From: Acidobacteriota bacterium
Lineage (GTDB): Bacteria > Acidobacteriota > Polarisedimenticolia > Polarisedimenticolales > Polarisedimenticolaceae
DNA: 56,464 nucleotides
Assembly (NCBI GenBank): GCA_029861955.1
Contig: JAOTYK010000024.1
Coordinates: forward strand, 1 to 56,464
Direction of reading: 5' to 3'
A program made the position numbers and the translations under genes. The notes below the pieces were generated by a model. It was not told the DNA's origin. It made no database searches and saw only the letters and a list, made by a program, of their open reading frames with translations. Below are positions 1-7,833 of this stretch, piece after piece; the stretch's first letter is position 1; every line of letters begins with the position of its first letter.

Positions 1-1009
1 CGGCTAGAAGACCGTTGCAAGCTCCGTCGCGGGACAACGCCAGTCCGAGGAACAGCACCGGACTCGACTCCTCGTCGTCATCGAAGATCACCTGTCCAAC
101 CGTATTCCAGGCTCGGGCGTAGCCGTGGAGCACCGCCGTGCGCAACTCCTGATCGGCCACCGCATGTTGGCGACTGCGAGATGCGATCAACGATCCGTAG
201 CCGAAAATGAAGATGCGTTTCGGTTGCGACGCCTCCGTCAACATGGCGCGACGCTCCAATGCGAACGACGTGGGGGAGTCGTGGGGGCCGCCGGACTGCT
301 TGCGACGGATCAGCGCCAGCTTCTTTGGATCCTCCTCGATGGTCTCTGCTAGTTGTCCGAAACGGGAGTACAGCGTCGGGCTACCCTGGATCCTGTAGTC
401 ATCGACCCAGAACTGCAAGAGTCGCCAGTAATGAGGTGCCAGGAAATCGAACATTCGTCGGGTGTAGGACGGACTGACCGTTCGATTCTCGTAGGCCTCA
501 CCAACCTCCTGGAACAGGTTGGCAAACGCCTTGACGGTCTTGTCGAGGATGCGATCGCGTTGGAGTTCCAGCAGCAGGCGCGCCTCCATGTGGGCCAGCT
601 GCAACGTCTCATCATCAAGATCGTTGTCGCCTGACTTATCGGCGGATTGTCGGAGCGCGCTTTCTTCGTATCCCGCCAGCCAGTCATCGACCCGACCACG
701 CATGGAGATGACTTCGGGAGAGTTGAAGCGTTCGATGAAACTAGCCGCCCGCTGATGCCTGAAATGAAAGGCGGTCAACGCAAAAGCTGCCAGCACGAGC
801 AGCAGTTCTACGAGTCCGAGATACGACGGGAAGCTATTGGAGTCGAGCGCGTGCTGGACTCGCGCCTGGCCAGGTACCGTGTCCGGTGGCAGCAGACCGA
901 TGATCGCGAAAGCGATCAGGCCAAGGATGATGGCGCCCAGGATTCCGACCAGAAAATCGAAGCGCCGCCGCCAGAGAGTCACCGCAATACCGGTACGTTG
1001 CTCACTCAT
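1..1009 (-). CDS. Membrane-anchored gamma-glutamylcyclotransferase-like protein (3' end outside window)
   Basis: The frame is open from ATG at 1009 to the window edge (336 codons, no stop), so the C-terminus is missing. Two hydrophobic helices lie at about residues 17-40 and 63-82. A charged, helical middle region of about 180 residues follows. At residue 267 the motif IFIFGYGSLI begins, the phosphate/substrate loop typical of gamma-glutamylcyclotransferase (GGCT/AIG2-like) folds, followed by LHGYARAWN as in that family. Known family members cleave gamma-glutamyl amino acids or gamma-glutamylamines to 5-oxoproline; the catalytic Glu would lie beyond the edge and cannot be checked. The N-terminal two-helix module resembles membrane domains of unknown function. 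The fusion call is firm for the FGYGSL motif and an inference for function. Confidence 0.7.
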   Translation of the reverse strand, partial: MSEQRTGIAVTLWRRRFDFLVGILGAIILGLIAFAIIGLLPPDTVPGQARVQHALDSNSFPSYLGLVELLLVLAAFALTAFHFRHQRAASFIERFNSPEVISMRGRVDDWLAGYEESALRQSADKSGDNDLDDETLQLAHMEARLLLELQRDRILDKTVKAFANLFQEVGEAYENRTVSPSYTRRMFDFLAPHYWRLLQFWVDDYRIQGSPTLYSRFGQLAETIEEDPKKLALIRRKQSGGPHDSPTSFALERRAMLTEASQPKRIFIFGYGSLIASRSRQHAVADQELRTAVLHGYARAWNTVGQVIFDDDEESSPVLFLGLALSRDGACNGLLA

Positions 1010-1141
1010 CGTGGGCGATCTTCGCAGACCCGGTGCTCGATGGCAATCGCAGACGTTGAAGATGGTCCGATCGGAGTTCGATCGTCCGTGAACTAGAGTA
1101 CGATTGCCCCGAAGTACTCGTCCGCCACAGGAGATCGAATC

Positions 1142-1435
1142 ATGGTGTTAAAGAGCCTCGGAGTGTTGTCGTGCGCAAAGATCACGGGGGCGCTGTATGC
1201 CGTCCTGGGGCTTATAGGTGGAGCGTTCTTTGCATTGTTCTCGTTGCTTGGCGCGGGAGTGGCGGCCAGTCAAAGTGACGGTGGCGCGTTCATCGGGATG
1301 CTTTTCGGCGTCGGAGCGATCATCTTCCTACCCCTGTTCTACGGCGTGATGGGATTCGTGATGGGCGCACTCACGGCGTTTGTCTACAACATCGTGGCTG
1401 GGTTCGCAGGCGGTGTGGAAATGGAACTGGAGTAA
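1142..1435 (+). CDS. Small hydrophobic membrane protein
   Basis: A 97-residue protein starts at ATG 1142 with AGGAGATCG just upstream. It has two long Gly/Ala-rich membrane segments, about residues 17-43 and 50-85, separated by a short polar stretch (SQSDGG), and ends in acidic MELE. The pattern of a short N-terminal helix (LGVLSCAKITG) before two membrane spans resembles DUF3566-like small membrane proteins common in Acidobacteriota, but I cannot confirm the family. It diverges from the partial gene at 1-1009 across about 130 bases and converges with the next gene, leaving 19 bases between stops. Function unknown. Confidence 0.6.
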   Translation: MVLKSLGVLSCAKITGALYAVLGLIGGAFFALFSLLGAGVAASQSDGGAFIGMLFGVGAIIFLPLFYGVMGFVMGALTAFVYNIVAGFAGGVEMELE

Positions 1436-1454
1436 CGGCTGACGTCGTCTCGGG

Positions 1455-2387
1455 TTACGGCCGATCCGTCAGGTCCATCGTACGTATGAGTCGGCAATCC
1501 TTCAGTTTCTTCAGGGCCTTCGCCGGCGGGATCTCCTTCAGGCCCATCGCCTGAAAGTAGTAGTCCTTTCCCGACTCGATCGTGACGGCGGTGTCCCTCT
1601 GCCACTTGTCGCGACCCCACCAGACCCGGTGTTCGCCGGGGGCGACGTAGGCCATGTGGTAGGTGTTGCGTTTCGACTCCCCGATGGTGACATCATCGAT
1701 GCCGACGCGGAAGCGGTTGGCGCCGCCGACCATCCCTTGCGGACGCATGATGTAGACCGTGCCGTGGGGAATCTCCGGGGGGCCGTCGCCGTCGAACGGC
1801 ATGCGAAGTCTGGCCAGGACTGCCTCGGGTTCCATCCCCTTGGACAGTGAGAGGTAGGCGCCCAATTCGACCGCAGCCCGCTCTTCGATCAACGTGATAC
1901 TTCGTGCGGTCAGGCCGCCCCAGTTGAAGCTGCGCGTCTCCGAGAAGGTCTGGAGCGTGTTCCCCGTCTGGGCGTCGATCAGCGTGACATCGAATTCGAA
2001 GTTGGCCGAACTGGTTCCGGCCACCAGCCACCGGGCGGTAAAACTGCCTGGTTTGTAACGGGTGACATTCACCCGTAGTACGACGCCGCTCTCCGAGTTC
2101 TTCGGTGCCCGGCGCAAGACCTCCGGGAACAGGTCGCGATCGATCGCGTAGTCGATGTAGTCGGCCAACCGTGCGGGTACCGTCTTGACCAGGTCCTGGA
2201 TCTTGCGCTCGGGCGCCTCCGGGTCGGTGACCTCACAGTCCTCGACGAAGACCCGCTCGTAGCCGGAGAGATCCACCGTCGGCCAATCCAACGCACGACG
2301 GAGTCGTTTCTCCGAGCCGGCCTGCAGGATGCCGGGAAGAAAGACGAAACAGACGATCCATCCTATGAAACGACGTTGAGCGGTCAT
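1455..2387 (-). CDS. Exported DUF4410/DUF2846-like protein
   Basis: A 310-residue protein with a hydrophobic N-terminal segment (residues 8-22), probably a signal peptide cleaved near LQAGS. Residues about 40-200 (YERVFVEDCEV onward, with a FEFDVTLIDAQTGNTL strand pair) look like DUF4410, an exported fold related to the TolB N-domain. Residues about 205-300 resemble DUF2846: GTVYIMRPQGMVGG, then VGIDDVTIGES, VAPGEHRVWW and a final DYYFQAMG strand. Both parts are predicted periplasmic or cell-surface beta domains of unknown role. It lies 44 bases downstream of the kinase at 2432-5158 on the same strand and could be co-transcribed with it. The signal peptide is clear; the domain names come from pattern recall. 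Confidence 0.65.
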   Translation of the reverse strand: MTAQRRFIGWIVCFVFLPGILQAGSEKRLRRALDWPTVDLSGYERVFVEDCEVTDPEAPERKIQDLVKTVPARLADYIDYAIDRDLFPEVLRRAPKNSESGVVLRVNVTRYKPGSFTARWLVAGTSSANFEFDVTLIDAQTGNTLQTFSETRSFNWGGLTARSITLIEERAAVELGAYLSLSKGMEPEAVLARLRMPFDGDGPPEIPHGTVYIMRPQGMVGGANRFRVGIDDVTIGESKRNTYHMAYVAPGEHRVWWGRDKWQRDTAVTIESGKDYYFQAMGLKEIPPAKALKKLKDCRLIRTMDLTDRP

Positions 2388-2431
2388 GGGGTCTCCGGGT
2401 CGAGCGGCGCAGGTATTAGTCTACGCCGCCG

Positions 2432-5158
2432 TTAGCGATCGACAATGAGCTCTTGGAATCGCGCGTTCCCGTGGAGCTTCTTCAACCGCGGGTCCGCCGC
2501 CAGCATCGGCACCGAAACCAGCGATGGGATCGAAAGCAGTTGCTCGATCTGATCCAGCGCCAGGTCATCTTCACCGATACGTGCATAGATCAGGGCCAGC
2601 GCCTCGACGGCCTGGGGTCCGAAAACGGCATCCCGCGCGATGGGGTACAGATCGACCGCCTTGGTGCCCGCTCGAATCGCGTCGGCGTCTTCGCCTAACC
2701 CCGCAAGCGCGATACCCAGTGCGCTGTAAAGACGGTAGTCGTCGGGCTGTCTCTTGATCTCGCGCTCGAGGATCTGGCGGGCCTGCTCGTAGCTGTCACG
2801 TGCCCGCTCGTTGTGACCCATCAGGTCGTGGAGCTCTGCGAGGAACAAGGCCTTCGGCCGGACGGCTCGGAAGTAGACCATCAGCTCTACAGGACTCGCC
2901 TCGAGTCGTAACAATGCTTCTTCGTATCGTTGTTCGTAGATCTGCTGTCGGAACCAGTACCAGTCCATGGCCGGATGGTCGGTGGGTGGGATCCTCTCGA
3001 GGGTTGCGCGAGCCGCCTCGAGGTCACCGGTCATCCAGTAGGTAAAGGTCTTCTCAAAGTAGCCGGAGGTTTGAAGGGGGAGCAGGCCGATCGAATGATC
3101 CAGCGGTGCGAGCGCGTCGTCATAGCGTCGCAGGAAGTTGTAGGTCGACCCCAACTCGCCTCGTACGTTGGCGTCCATCGGATTCAATTCGATCGCTCGC
3201 TCCAGATTGCCGGCGGCCTCCTCCCAGCGTCCCTGTCGACGCCAGATGAAGCCGACGAACTCCAGAACCTCGAGCTTCGAGGGCATCCGCTCCTGCACGA
3301 AGGCGAAGGAGTCGAGCGCCCGTTCGTAGTCCTTGTGGCACCAGTAGAAGTAGTTCCCCAGGGCGAAATGCACATCGGGCGATGTGGGTGCCAGCTCAAG
3401 GGCCTTCTCGACACTCTTCTTCGCCAGCTCCTGGCGTTTCATCGTGCGATCGTGGCCAAAATGATAGAGCGCTGCATGGGCTCGTGAGAGTCCCGCATAG
3501 GCGGCGGCAAACTCGGGGTCGAGTTCGATCGCCTCTTCGAAGAGCGCGATCTGGTCCTTGTAGGTCTCCTCGGTATAGATCGGGAGTTGGAGGAGGTGCT
3601 GCCCCTGCATGTAAGCGCGATAGGCGTCCAGGTTATCGGTGCTGCGGAGATCGTCTGCCCAGCGGCTGCCACTGAGTGTGATGCCGATATGATCGATCAC
3701 CTTCTCTGCAATCGCCGACTCCAGGGTGAACATGTCGTCGATCACCTCGTCGTAGGTGTCCGACCAGACGGCGGTCTCGTCCGCAACGTTGACAAGTTGC
3801 GGCGTGATCCGCACACGACTCTTGCCACCCGATGATCGGGCCCAGCGAACGGAACCCTCGAGCAGGTAGTCGACGCCGAGCTCGGCTCCGATCTCGGCAG
3901 GTGTCTTGTCGGTGTCCGCATACTGAATCGCGCTCTTACTCGATATGACACCCAGGCCGACCACCGACGCAAGCCGGCTTGTAATCTCCTGTGTCATGCC
4001 GACGGCGAAGTACTCGTCATCGGCGTCACCGAGATTCTCGAAGGGCAGGACGGCGATCATCTGCTTGCGGCTCGCCAGCGGTCGATCGGTGCCGGGGTTT
4101 GCTCGGACCGGGACCGGCTCTCCCGTGGGACGGGTCTGCCACCAGATCGTCCCGAGGACCGCGATGATCACGGCCGCGATGCCGGCGATCGCCGGCCAGC
4201 GGCGTCGGGGAGTCGGTGTTGGCGTCGGCGTGGGCGACGGAGCGGATGGGACCGGCGTGTAGTTGGTGAGCCCGGAAGGGCCCTCTTCCGACGTCATGGT
4301 GGCTCGACCGGTCGAAAGGTCCCGCTTCAGATTGCGAAGGTCCGTCGCCAACTCGTCTGCGTGTTGGTAGCGCCGTTCGGGTTCCTTCTCCATCGCCTTC
4401 CGTACGACCCGCTCTACTTCCGTCGGGATGCCGTCGGATCGATCCGACAACGGCGCGGGTTCCTCCTCCGTGATCGCCTGTCGGACGGCCTCGTCGGTCT
4501 TGCCGCGGAAGGGGACGCAGCCGCCCGCCATCTCGTAGAGCAGGACACCGAACGCGAACAGGTCGCTGCGATGATCGATCTTCTCGCCGCGGATCTGTTC
4601 CGGCGACATGTACGAGCGGCTCCCGAAGATCTTCCCGTTATCTCTCGGCTCGCCATCGTCAGCGCCGGACCCGATCACCTTGGCCAGGCCGAAGTCGAGG
4701 ATCTTGACCTGGCCGTCCGTGGTGATCATCACGTTGTCCGGCTTCAGGTCTTGATGAACGATGCCGTTTTTTTGCGCGTGGGCCAGGCCGTCCGCGATGC
4801 CGACGCCGACGGCCAGCCATCGCCTTGTCGGCATGGGGCCCTCTCGAAGGATCTGTCGCAGGGTCTGGCCGTCCAGGTACTGCATGACGATATAGGGGTT
4901 GCCGTCGTGCTCACCGACCTGATGGATCACGGCGATGTTGGGATGCTGAAGGGCGGCGGCCGCCTCCGCCTCCTGTTGGAAGCGCTGACGCCACTGCGGG
5001 TCGGCATTCAGCGTGGCGGGAAGGATCTTGATCGCCACATGTCGCTTCAGCGACGGGTCCAAGGCCTTCCAGACGACACCCATGCCGCCCGCGCCAATCT
5101 GGGCCACGATCTCGTAGGGCCCAAGAGTCGATCCGGGCTCAAGATTCATATAAGGCAA
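2432..5158 (-). CDS. Transmembrane Ser/Thr protein kinase with TolB-like domain and TPR repeats
   Basis: A 908-residue protein. The kinase domain (about 14-280) has the Gly loop IGAGGMGVV, Lys44, DFG at 155-157 and SPEQ in the activation segment. The catalytic loop reads HQDLKPDN (Asp137), so the usual Arg of HRD is Gln and this is a non-RD kinase. A Pro-Thr linker and one membrane helix (about 321-340) follow. Residues about 365-480 (IAVLPFENLGDADDEYFAVG ... YLLEGSVRW) match the TolB-like domain found after kinase or adenylate-cyclase modules. The remainder to 905 is a TPR array (for example LDPEFAAAYAGLSRAH, LNPMDANVRGELG). The kinase should be cytoplasmic and the TPR part periplasmic. Substrate unknown. 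Loss of HRD Arg usually means activity is not gated by activation-loop phosphorylation. Confidence 0.93.
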   Translation of the reverse strand: MPYMNLEPGSTLGPYEIVAQIGAGGMGVVWKALDPSLKRHVAIKILPATLNADPQWRQRFQQEAEAAAALQHPNIAVIHQVGEHDGNPYIVMQYLDGQTLRQILREGPMPTRRWLAVGVGIADGLAHAQKNGIVHQDLKPDNVMITTDGQVKILDFGLAKVIGSGADDGEPRDNGKIFGSRSYMSPEQIRGEKIDHRSDLFAFGVLLYEMAGGCVPFRGKTDEAVRQAITEEEPAPLSDRSDGIPTEVERVVRKAMEKEPERRYQHADELATDLRNLKRDLSTGRATMTSEEGPSGLTNYTPVPSAPSPTPTPTPTPRRRWPAIAGIAAVIIAVLGTIWWQTRPTGEPVPVRANPGTDRPLASRKQMIAVLPFENLGDADDEYFAVGMTQEITSRLASVVGLGVISSKSAIQYADTDKTPAEIGAELGVDYLLEGSVRWARSSGGKSRVRITPQLVNVADETAVWSDTYDEVIDDMFTLESAIAEKVIDHIGITLSGSRWADDLRSTDNLDAYRAYMQGQHLLQLPIYTEETYKDQIALFEEAIELDPEFAAAYAGLSRAHAALYHFGHDRTMKRQELAKKSVEKALELAPTSPDVHFALGNYFYWCHKDYERALDSFAFVQERMPSKLEVLEFVGFIWRRQGRWEEAAGNLERAIELNPMDANVRGELGSTYNFLRRYDDALAPLDHSIGLLPLQTSGYFEKTFTYWMTGDLEAARATLERIPPTDHPAMDWYWFRQQIYEQRYEEALLRLEASPVELMVYFRAVRPKALFLAELHDLMGHNERARDSYEQARQILEREIKRQPDDYRLYSALGIALAGLGEDADAIRAGTKAVDLYPIARDAVFGPQAVEALALIYARIGEDDLALDQIEQLLSIPSLVSVPMLAADPRLKKLHGNARFQELIVDR

Positions 5159-5179
5159 GGTTACCAGAACCGTAAGGCT

Positions 5180-5207
5180 TTGAGGGTGCCCGGTCTTGAG
5201 TTACCCT
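5180..5207 (+). promoter_or_regulatory. Candidate promoter for the macrodomain gene
   Basis: TTGAGG (5180-5185) and TACCCT (5202-5207) are separated by 16 bases, upstream of the ATG at 5231, within the 72-base divergent space between the kinase and the macrodomain gene. Sigma-70-like elements called by eye; both boxes are imperfect. Confidence 0.3.
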
Positions 5208-5230
5208 GGAGATCGCACTACGGGGTTTTC

Positions 5231-5791
5231 ATGGCAGTCAGCTTCAAGATCGGTACAACCCTCGTCGAACTCGTCCAGGGCGACATCGCCCTACAGGAGG
5301 TCGACGCCATCGTCAACGCCGCCAACCCCGAGCTTTCCGGCGGTGGCGGCGTCGATGGGGCCATTCATCAGGCTGGCGGACCGTCGATCATGGCGGCCTG
5401 TGATGCCATCGGCGGCTGTCCGATCGGGCAGGCGGTGGCGACGACGGCCGGAGATCTTTCAGCGAAGAAGGTCCTGCACGCCGTCGGCCCGGTCTACCGC
5501 GACGGGAAACAGGGCGAGCCCGAGTTGCTGGCATCGGCTTACACCCGTGCGTTGGAGTTGGCCGTCAAGCACGACCTGAAGACCGTCGCACTCCCGTCCA
5601 TCAGTACCGGTGCCTACGGCTACCCGATGGAAGAGGCGGCACGGATCTCCCTGGGGATCACCTTCGAGTTTGTGGGGCGTCACTCGGAACTGGAACTGCT
5701 TCGCTTCGTCCTCTGGGACGCCGCCGCCCTCGAGACGTATGAGATGGTCTTCTCGGAGCTCGCACCCACCCAGGGGCCGGGCGACCTCTAG
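5231..5791 (+). CDS. Macrodomain ADP-ribose-processing hydrolase (MacroD/YmdB-like)
   Basis: A 186-residue single-domain protein. The frame is open far upstream, but that part is antisense to the kinase; ATG 5231 starts right before the domain. Motifs in order: VQGDI (15-19), IVNAANPELSGGGGVDGAIH (27-46), which binds ADP-ribose and carries the conserved Asn and Asp of MacroD-type hydrolases, and SISTGAYGYP, the distal phosphate loop. The family removes ADP-ribose from proteins or hydrolyses O-acetyl-ADP-ribose. Cytoplasmic and probably monocistronic. No ADP-ribosyltransferase or NAD-consuming gene is visible nearby to suggest a dedicated partner. Confidence 0.92.
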   Translation: MAVSFKIGTTLVELVQGDIALQEVDAIVNAANPELSGGGGVDGAIHQAGGPSIMAACDAIGGCPIGQAVATTAGDLSAKKVLHAVGPVYRDGKQGEPELLASAYTRALELAVKHDLKTVALPSISTGAYGYPMEEAARISLGITFEFVGRHSELELLRFVLWDAAALETYEMVFSELAPTQGPGDL

Positions 5792-5803
5792 ACGGACCGC
5801 GGT

Positions 5804-5823
5804 CCTCCCCATTTTGGGGGAGG
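5804..5823 (+). terminator. GC-rich hairpin after the macrodomain gene
   Basis: CCTCCCCA (5804-5811), a short T loop and TGGGGGAGG (5815-5823) form an 8-bp stem with one bulged G, 13 bases after the macrodomain stop codon. No T tract follows, so this is at best a weak terminator or mRNA end protector. Confidence 0.35.
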
Positions 5824-5892
5824 GACAAATCCTGCCAACGGTCGTACCTTCAGAATCCCATAGCGTTATGTCGATCTCAGGAGGAGAGATCC

Positions 5893-6393
5893 ATGAAAGG
5901 GTTCTGCCAGGTTGTATTCGGGATGCTGCTCATCGCCGTCCTCTGCACCGGACCCGCCCTCGCCGAGGTCGCATCCTCTCCCAGCTACGTTCTCCAGCAG
6001 ACCGCCGTCGATGGCGCCGGGACCGAGTCCTCATCGGGTAGCTACGTCATGAACGGCGCCGCCGTGCAGAAGGCGACTATCGGCACCAGTGCGTCGCCGG
6101 CCTACGTGCTGCAGTCGGGTTTCTTCTCGTATCTCGGTTCGGGGTTGGTCCCGGTGGTATTGACCGTCGACAAGGACGCCATCGACCCCCAGGATATCGA
6201 CCTGAGCTGGTCCGGAAACAACGATCCCTACAGCGTCTATCGCTCGATCGATTGCACGGCGATCATCGGCGGATTCCTCGCACAGGTAAACACCAACGAC
6301 TATGACGACGACACCGTCGGCACGACGGGTCTGAACTGCTATCGCGTCTTCGCGACTGCGCCGGGGCCCGCCCCGCCAGGAGGAGCCCCATGA
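5893..6393 (+). CDS. Exported protein of unknown function
   Basis: A 166-residue protein from ATG 5893 with an AGGAGAG ribosome site. It has a signal peptide (hydrophobic about 5-22, cleavage near ALA-EV). The mature N-terminus contains three spaced Tyr-Val strands (PSYVLQQTAVDG, GSYVMNGAAV, PAYVLQSGF), a small repeat seen in exported proteins of environmental Gram-negatives. The second half (LTVDKDAIDPQDIDLSWSG) reads like a fibronectin-III-like domain. Its last four bases overlap the start of the next gene (ATGA), so the two are probably translationally coupled and may act together at the cell surface. Function unknown. Confidence 0.65.
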   Translation: MKGFCQVVFGMLLIAVLCTGPALAEVASSPSYVLQQTAVDGAGTESSSGSYVMNGAAVQKATIGTSASPAYVLQSGFFSYLGSGLVPVVLTVDKDAIDPQDIDLSWSGNNDPYSVYRSIDCTAIIGGFLAQVNTNDYDDDTVGTTGLNCYRVFATAPGPAPPGGAP

Positions 6394-7826
6394 GCTCGAT
6401 TTCGTTTCGCCGAATCTGCCTACTGTCGCTCATACTTCTCGTTAGTGGAATAGCGATGGCCCAGGTGCCGTCCCTCGTCAACTATCAGGGTCGCCTGACC
6501 GACAACAGCCCCCAACAGAACCCGCTGACGGCGACGCTTGCGATGGAATTCGCCATCTGGGATGACCCTGTCGGTGGGGTCGAGCTGTGGAGCGAGGTCT
6601 GGGCCTCGGTCGATGTGAACAACGGCATCTTCAGCGTGCTACTCGGCAGCAACGGAACGCCACTTACGCCGTCGGTCTTCGTCAGCGGCGGTAGCCGCTA
6701 CCTGGAGATCACGGTCGGCGGCGAGACGCTGGCACCGCGGCAGCAGATGGGGTCTGCCGCCTATGCGGGGCTGTCCTCGGACAGCGAAGGACTGGGTGGC
6801 CTCCCGTCGACGCTGTGGCAGAGACGTGTGGTGTCAAGCTGCGCACCGAACAACTTCATGCGGGCCGTCGCCGCAGACGGCACCGTCACCTGTGAGGCGG
6901 ACGACGTCGGCGTAGGCGTCGAGAACGACCCGCAGGTCGGTGCGCTGGATCCAGGCGACATCCCGTACTGGGCCGGTAGCACGTTGCTGCCGTCCAACAT
7001 TCGTCAGGTGTTTTTCGACACGGGGGTGGGACTCGGCGGTGGCGTCGACCCGGCGGAGGATTTCCATGTCTATCGCGCGGACAGCGACGTGGCCCGGATC
7101 TATGCAACCGGACAGAGCCAGGGCGGTGGGTTGTTCTTCGCCGGGCAGAGTCCGCTCTACGGCGGTGGGTTCTCCTACGATGGCGATAACAGCCCGGACA
7201 TCACCGGAGGCTCCGATCGCATCACGTTCTTCAGACGCAACAACAACGTGGACACCGAGGTGTTCTCCTACGGTTACGCCAACGACGACATCTCGTTCAG
7301 CGGCAACCTCGACGCGTTCACCGGGGCGACGATCGGTCAGTATCCCGGTCAGTCCGCGACGCTGTCGGCGTTCTACAACAACACAGCGGGCAACTACACG
7401 CTCCTCGCCGGAAATGATTCGACGTTCCTGAACGTCCCGAATATCAACGGCACGATGTACTTTCGCACCGGAAACAGCAATCGAATGACTGTCACCTCGT
7501 CGGAGGTGGACCTGACCGTCAGCCTGGACGTGGCGGGAACTGCAAACATCGGCTGGGAGCGTGTGACCGCCGCAGGCACCACGAGTGCGACCGCCTCATC
7601 TTGCTTACAGGGTGGCACGTCGTGGAGCTGCTATCAGGGGACCACAACGGCTACCTGTACCGCCCCAAGAAAAGTCATCGGCGGTGGCTGCAACTGTAGC
7701 GGTCTCAATGACACGATCTGTTACGGGTATCCGGATTCGGATACCAGTTACCGATGCCTCAATGCGGAAGACAGCGCCAGTCAACCCTTCACGGCGTACG
7801 CCATCTGCGCGCGGGTCGGGAGCTAG
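6390..7826 (+). CDS. Exported surface/fibre-like protein
   Basis: A 478-residue protein with a signal peptide (residues 1-24, cut near AMA-Q). The mature protein opens VPSLVNYQGRLTD, then LWSEVWASVDVNNGIFSVLL and LAPRQQMGSAAYAG, a module common at the N-terminus of large exported proteins in Acidobacteriota, Myxococcota and Planctomycetota, with tail-fibre-like sequence after it. Residues about 220-390 are Gly/Asn-rich beta sequence (GGGLFFAGQ, NINGTMYFRTGNSNRMTV) like a fibre shaft. The C-terminal 90 residues are Cys-rich (GGGCNCSG). It starts inside the stop of the previous gene and ends 7 bases before a convergent gene. Adhesion or a surface coat is plausible; no enzyme motif is visible. 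Confidence 0.65.
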   Translation: MSSISFRRICLLSLILLVSGIAMAQVPSLVNYQGRLTDNSPQQNPLTATLAMEFAIWDDPVGGVELWSEVWASVDVNNGIFSVLLGSNGTPLTPSVFVSGGSRYLEITVGGETLAPRQQMGSAAYAGLSSDSEGLGGLPSTLWQRRVVSSCAPNNFMRAVAADGTVTCEADDVGVGVENDPQVGALDPGDIPYWAGSTLLPSNIRQVFFDTGVGLGGGVDPAEDFHVYRADSDVARIYATGQSQGGGLFFAGQSPLYGGGFSYDGDNSPDITGGSDRITFFRRNNNVDTEVFSYGYANDDISFSGNLDAFTGATIGQYPGQSATLSAFYNNTAGNYTLLAGNDSTFLNVPNINGTMYFRTGNSNRMTVTSSEVDLTVSLDVAGTANIGWERVTAAGTTSATASSCLQGGTSWSCYQGTTTATCTAPRKVIGGGCNCSGLNDTICYGYPDSDTSYRCLNAEDSASQPFTAYAICARVGS

Positions 7827-7833
7827 GGTCGGG

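Noticed and set aside
4195-4260. Repetitive GTCGGTGTTGGCG-like DNA considered as a microsatellite
   Set aside because: It encodes the Pro-Thr linker next to the kinase membrane helix and is ordinary low-complexity coding sequence.
4361-5230. Upstream in-frame extension of the macrodomain gene (290 codons)
   Set aside because: It is antisense to the kinase N-terminus, shows no family motif, and the domain and a fair promoter begin right at 5231.
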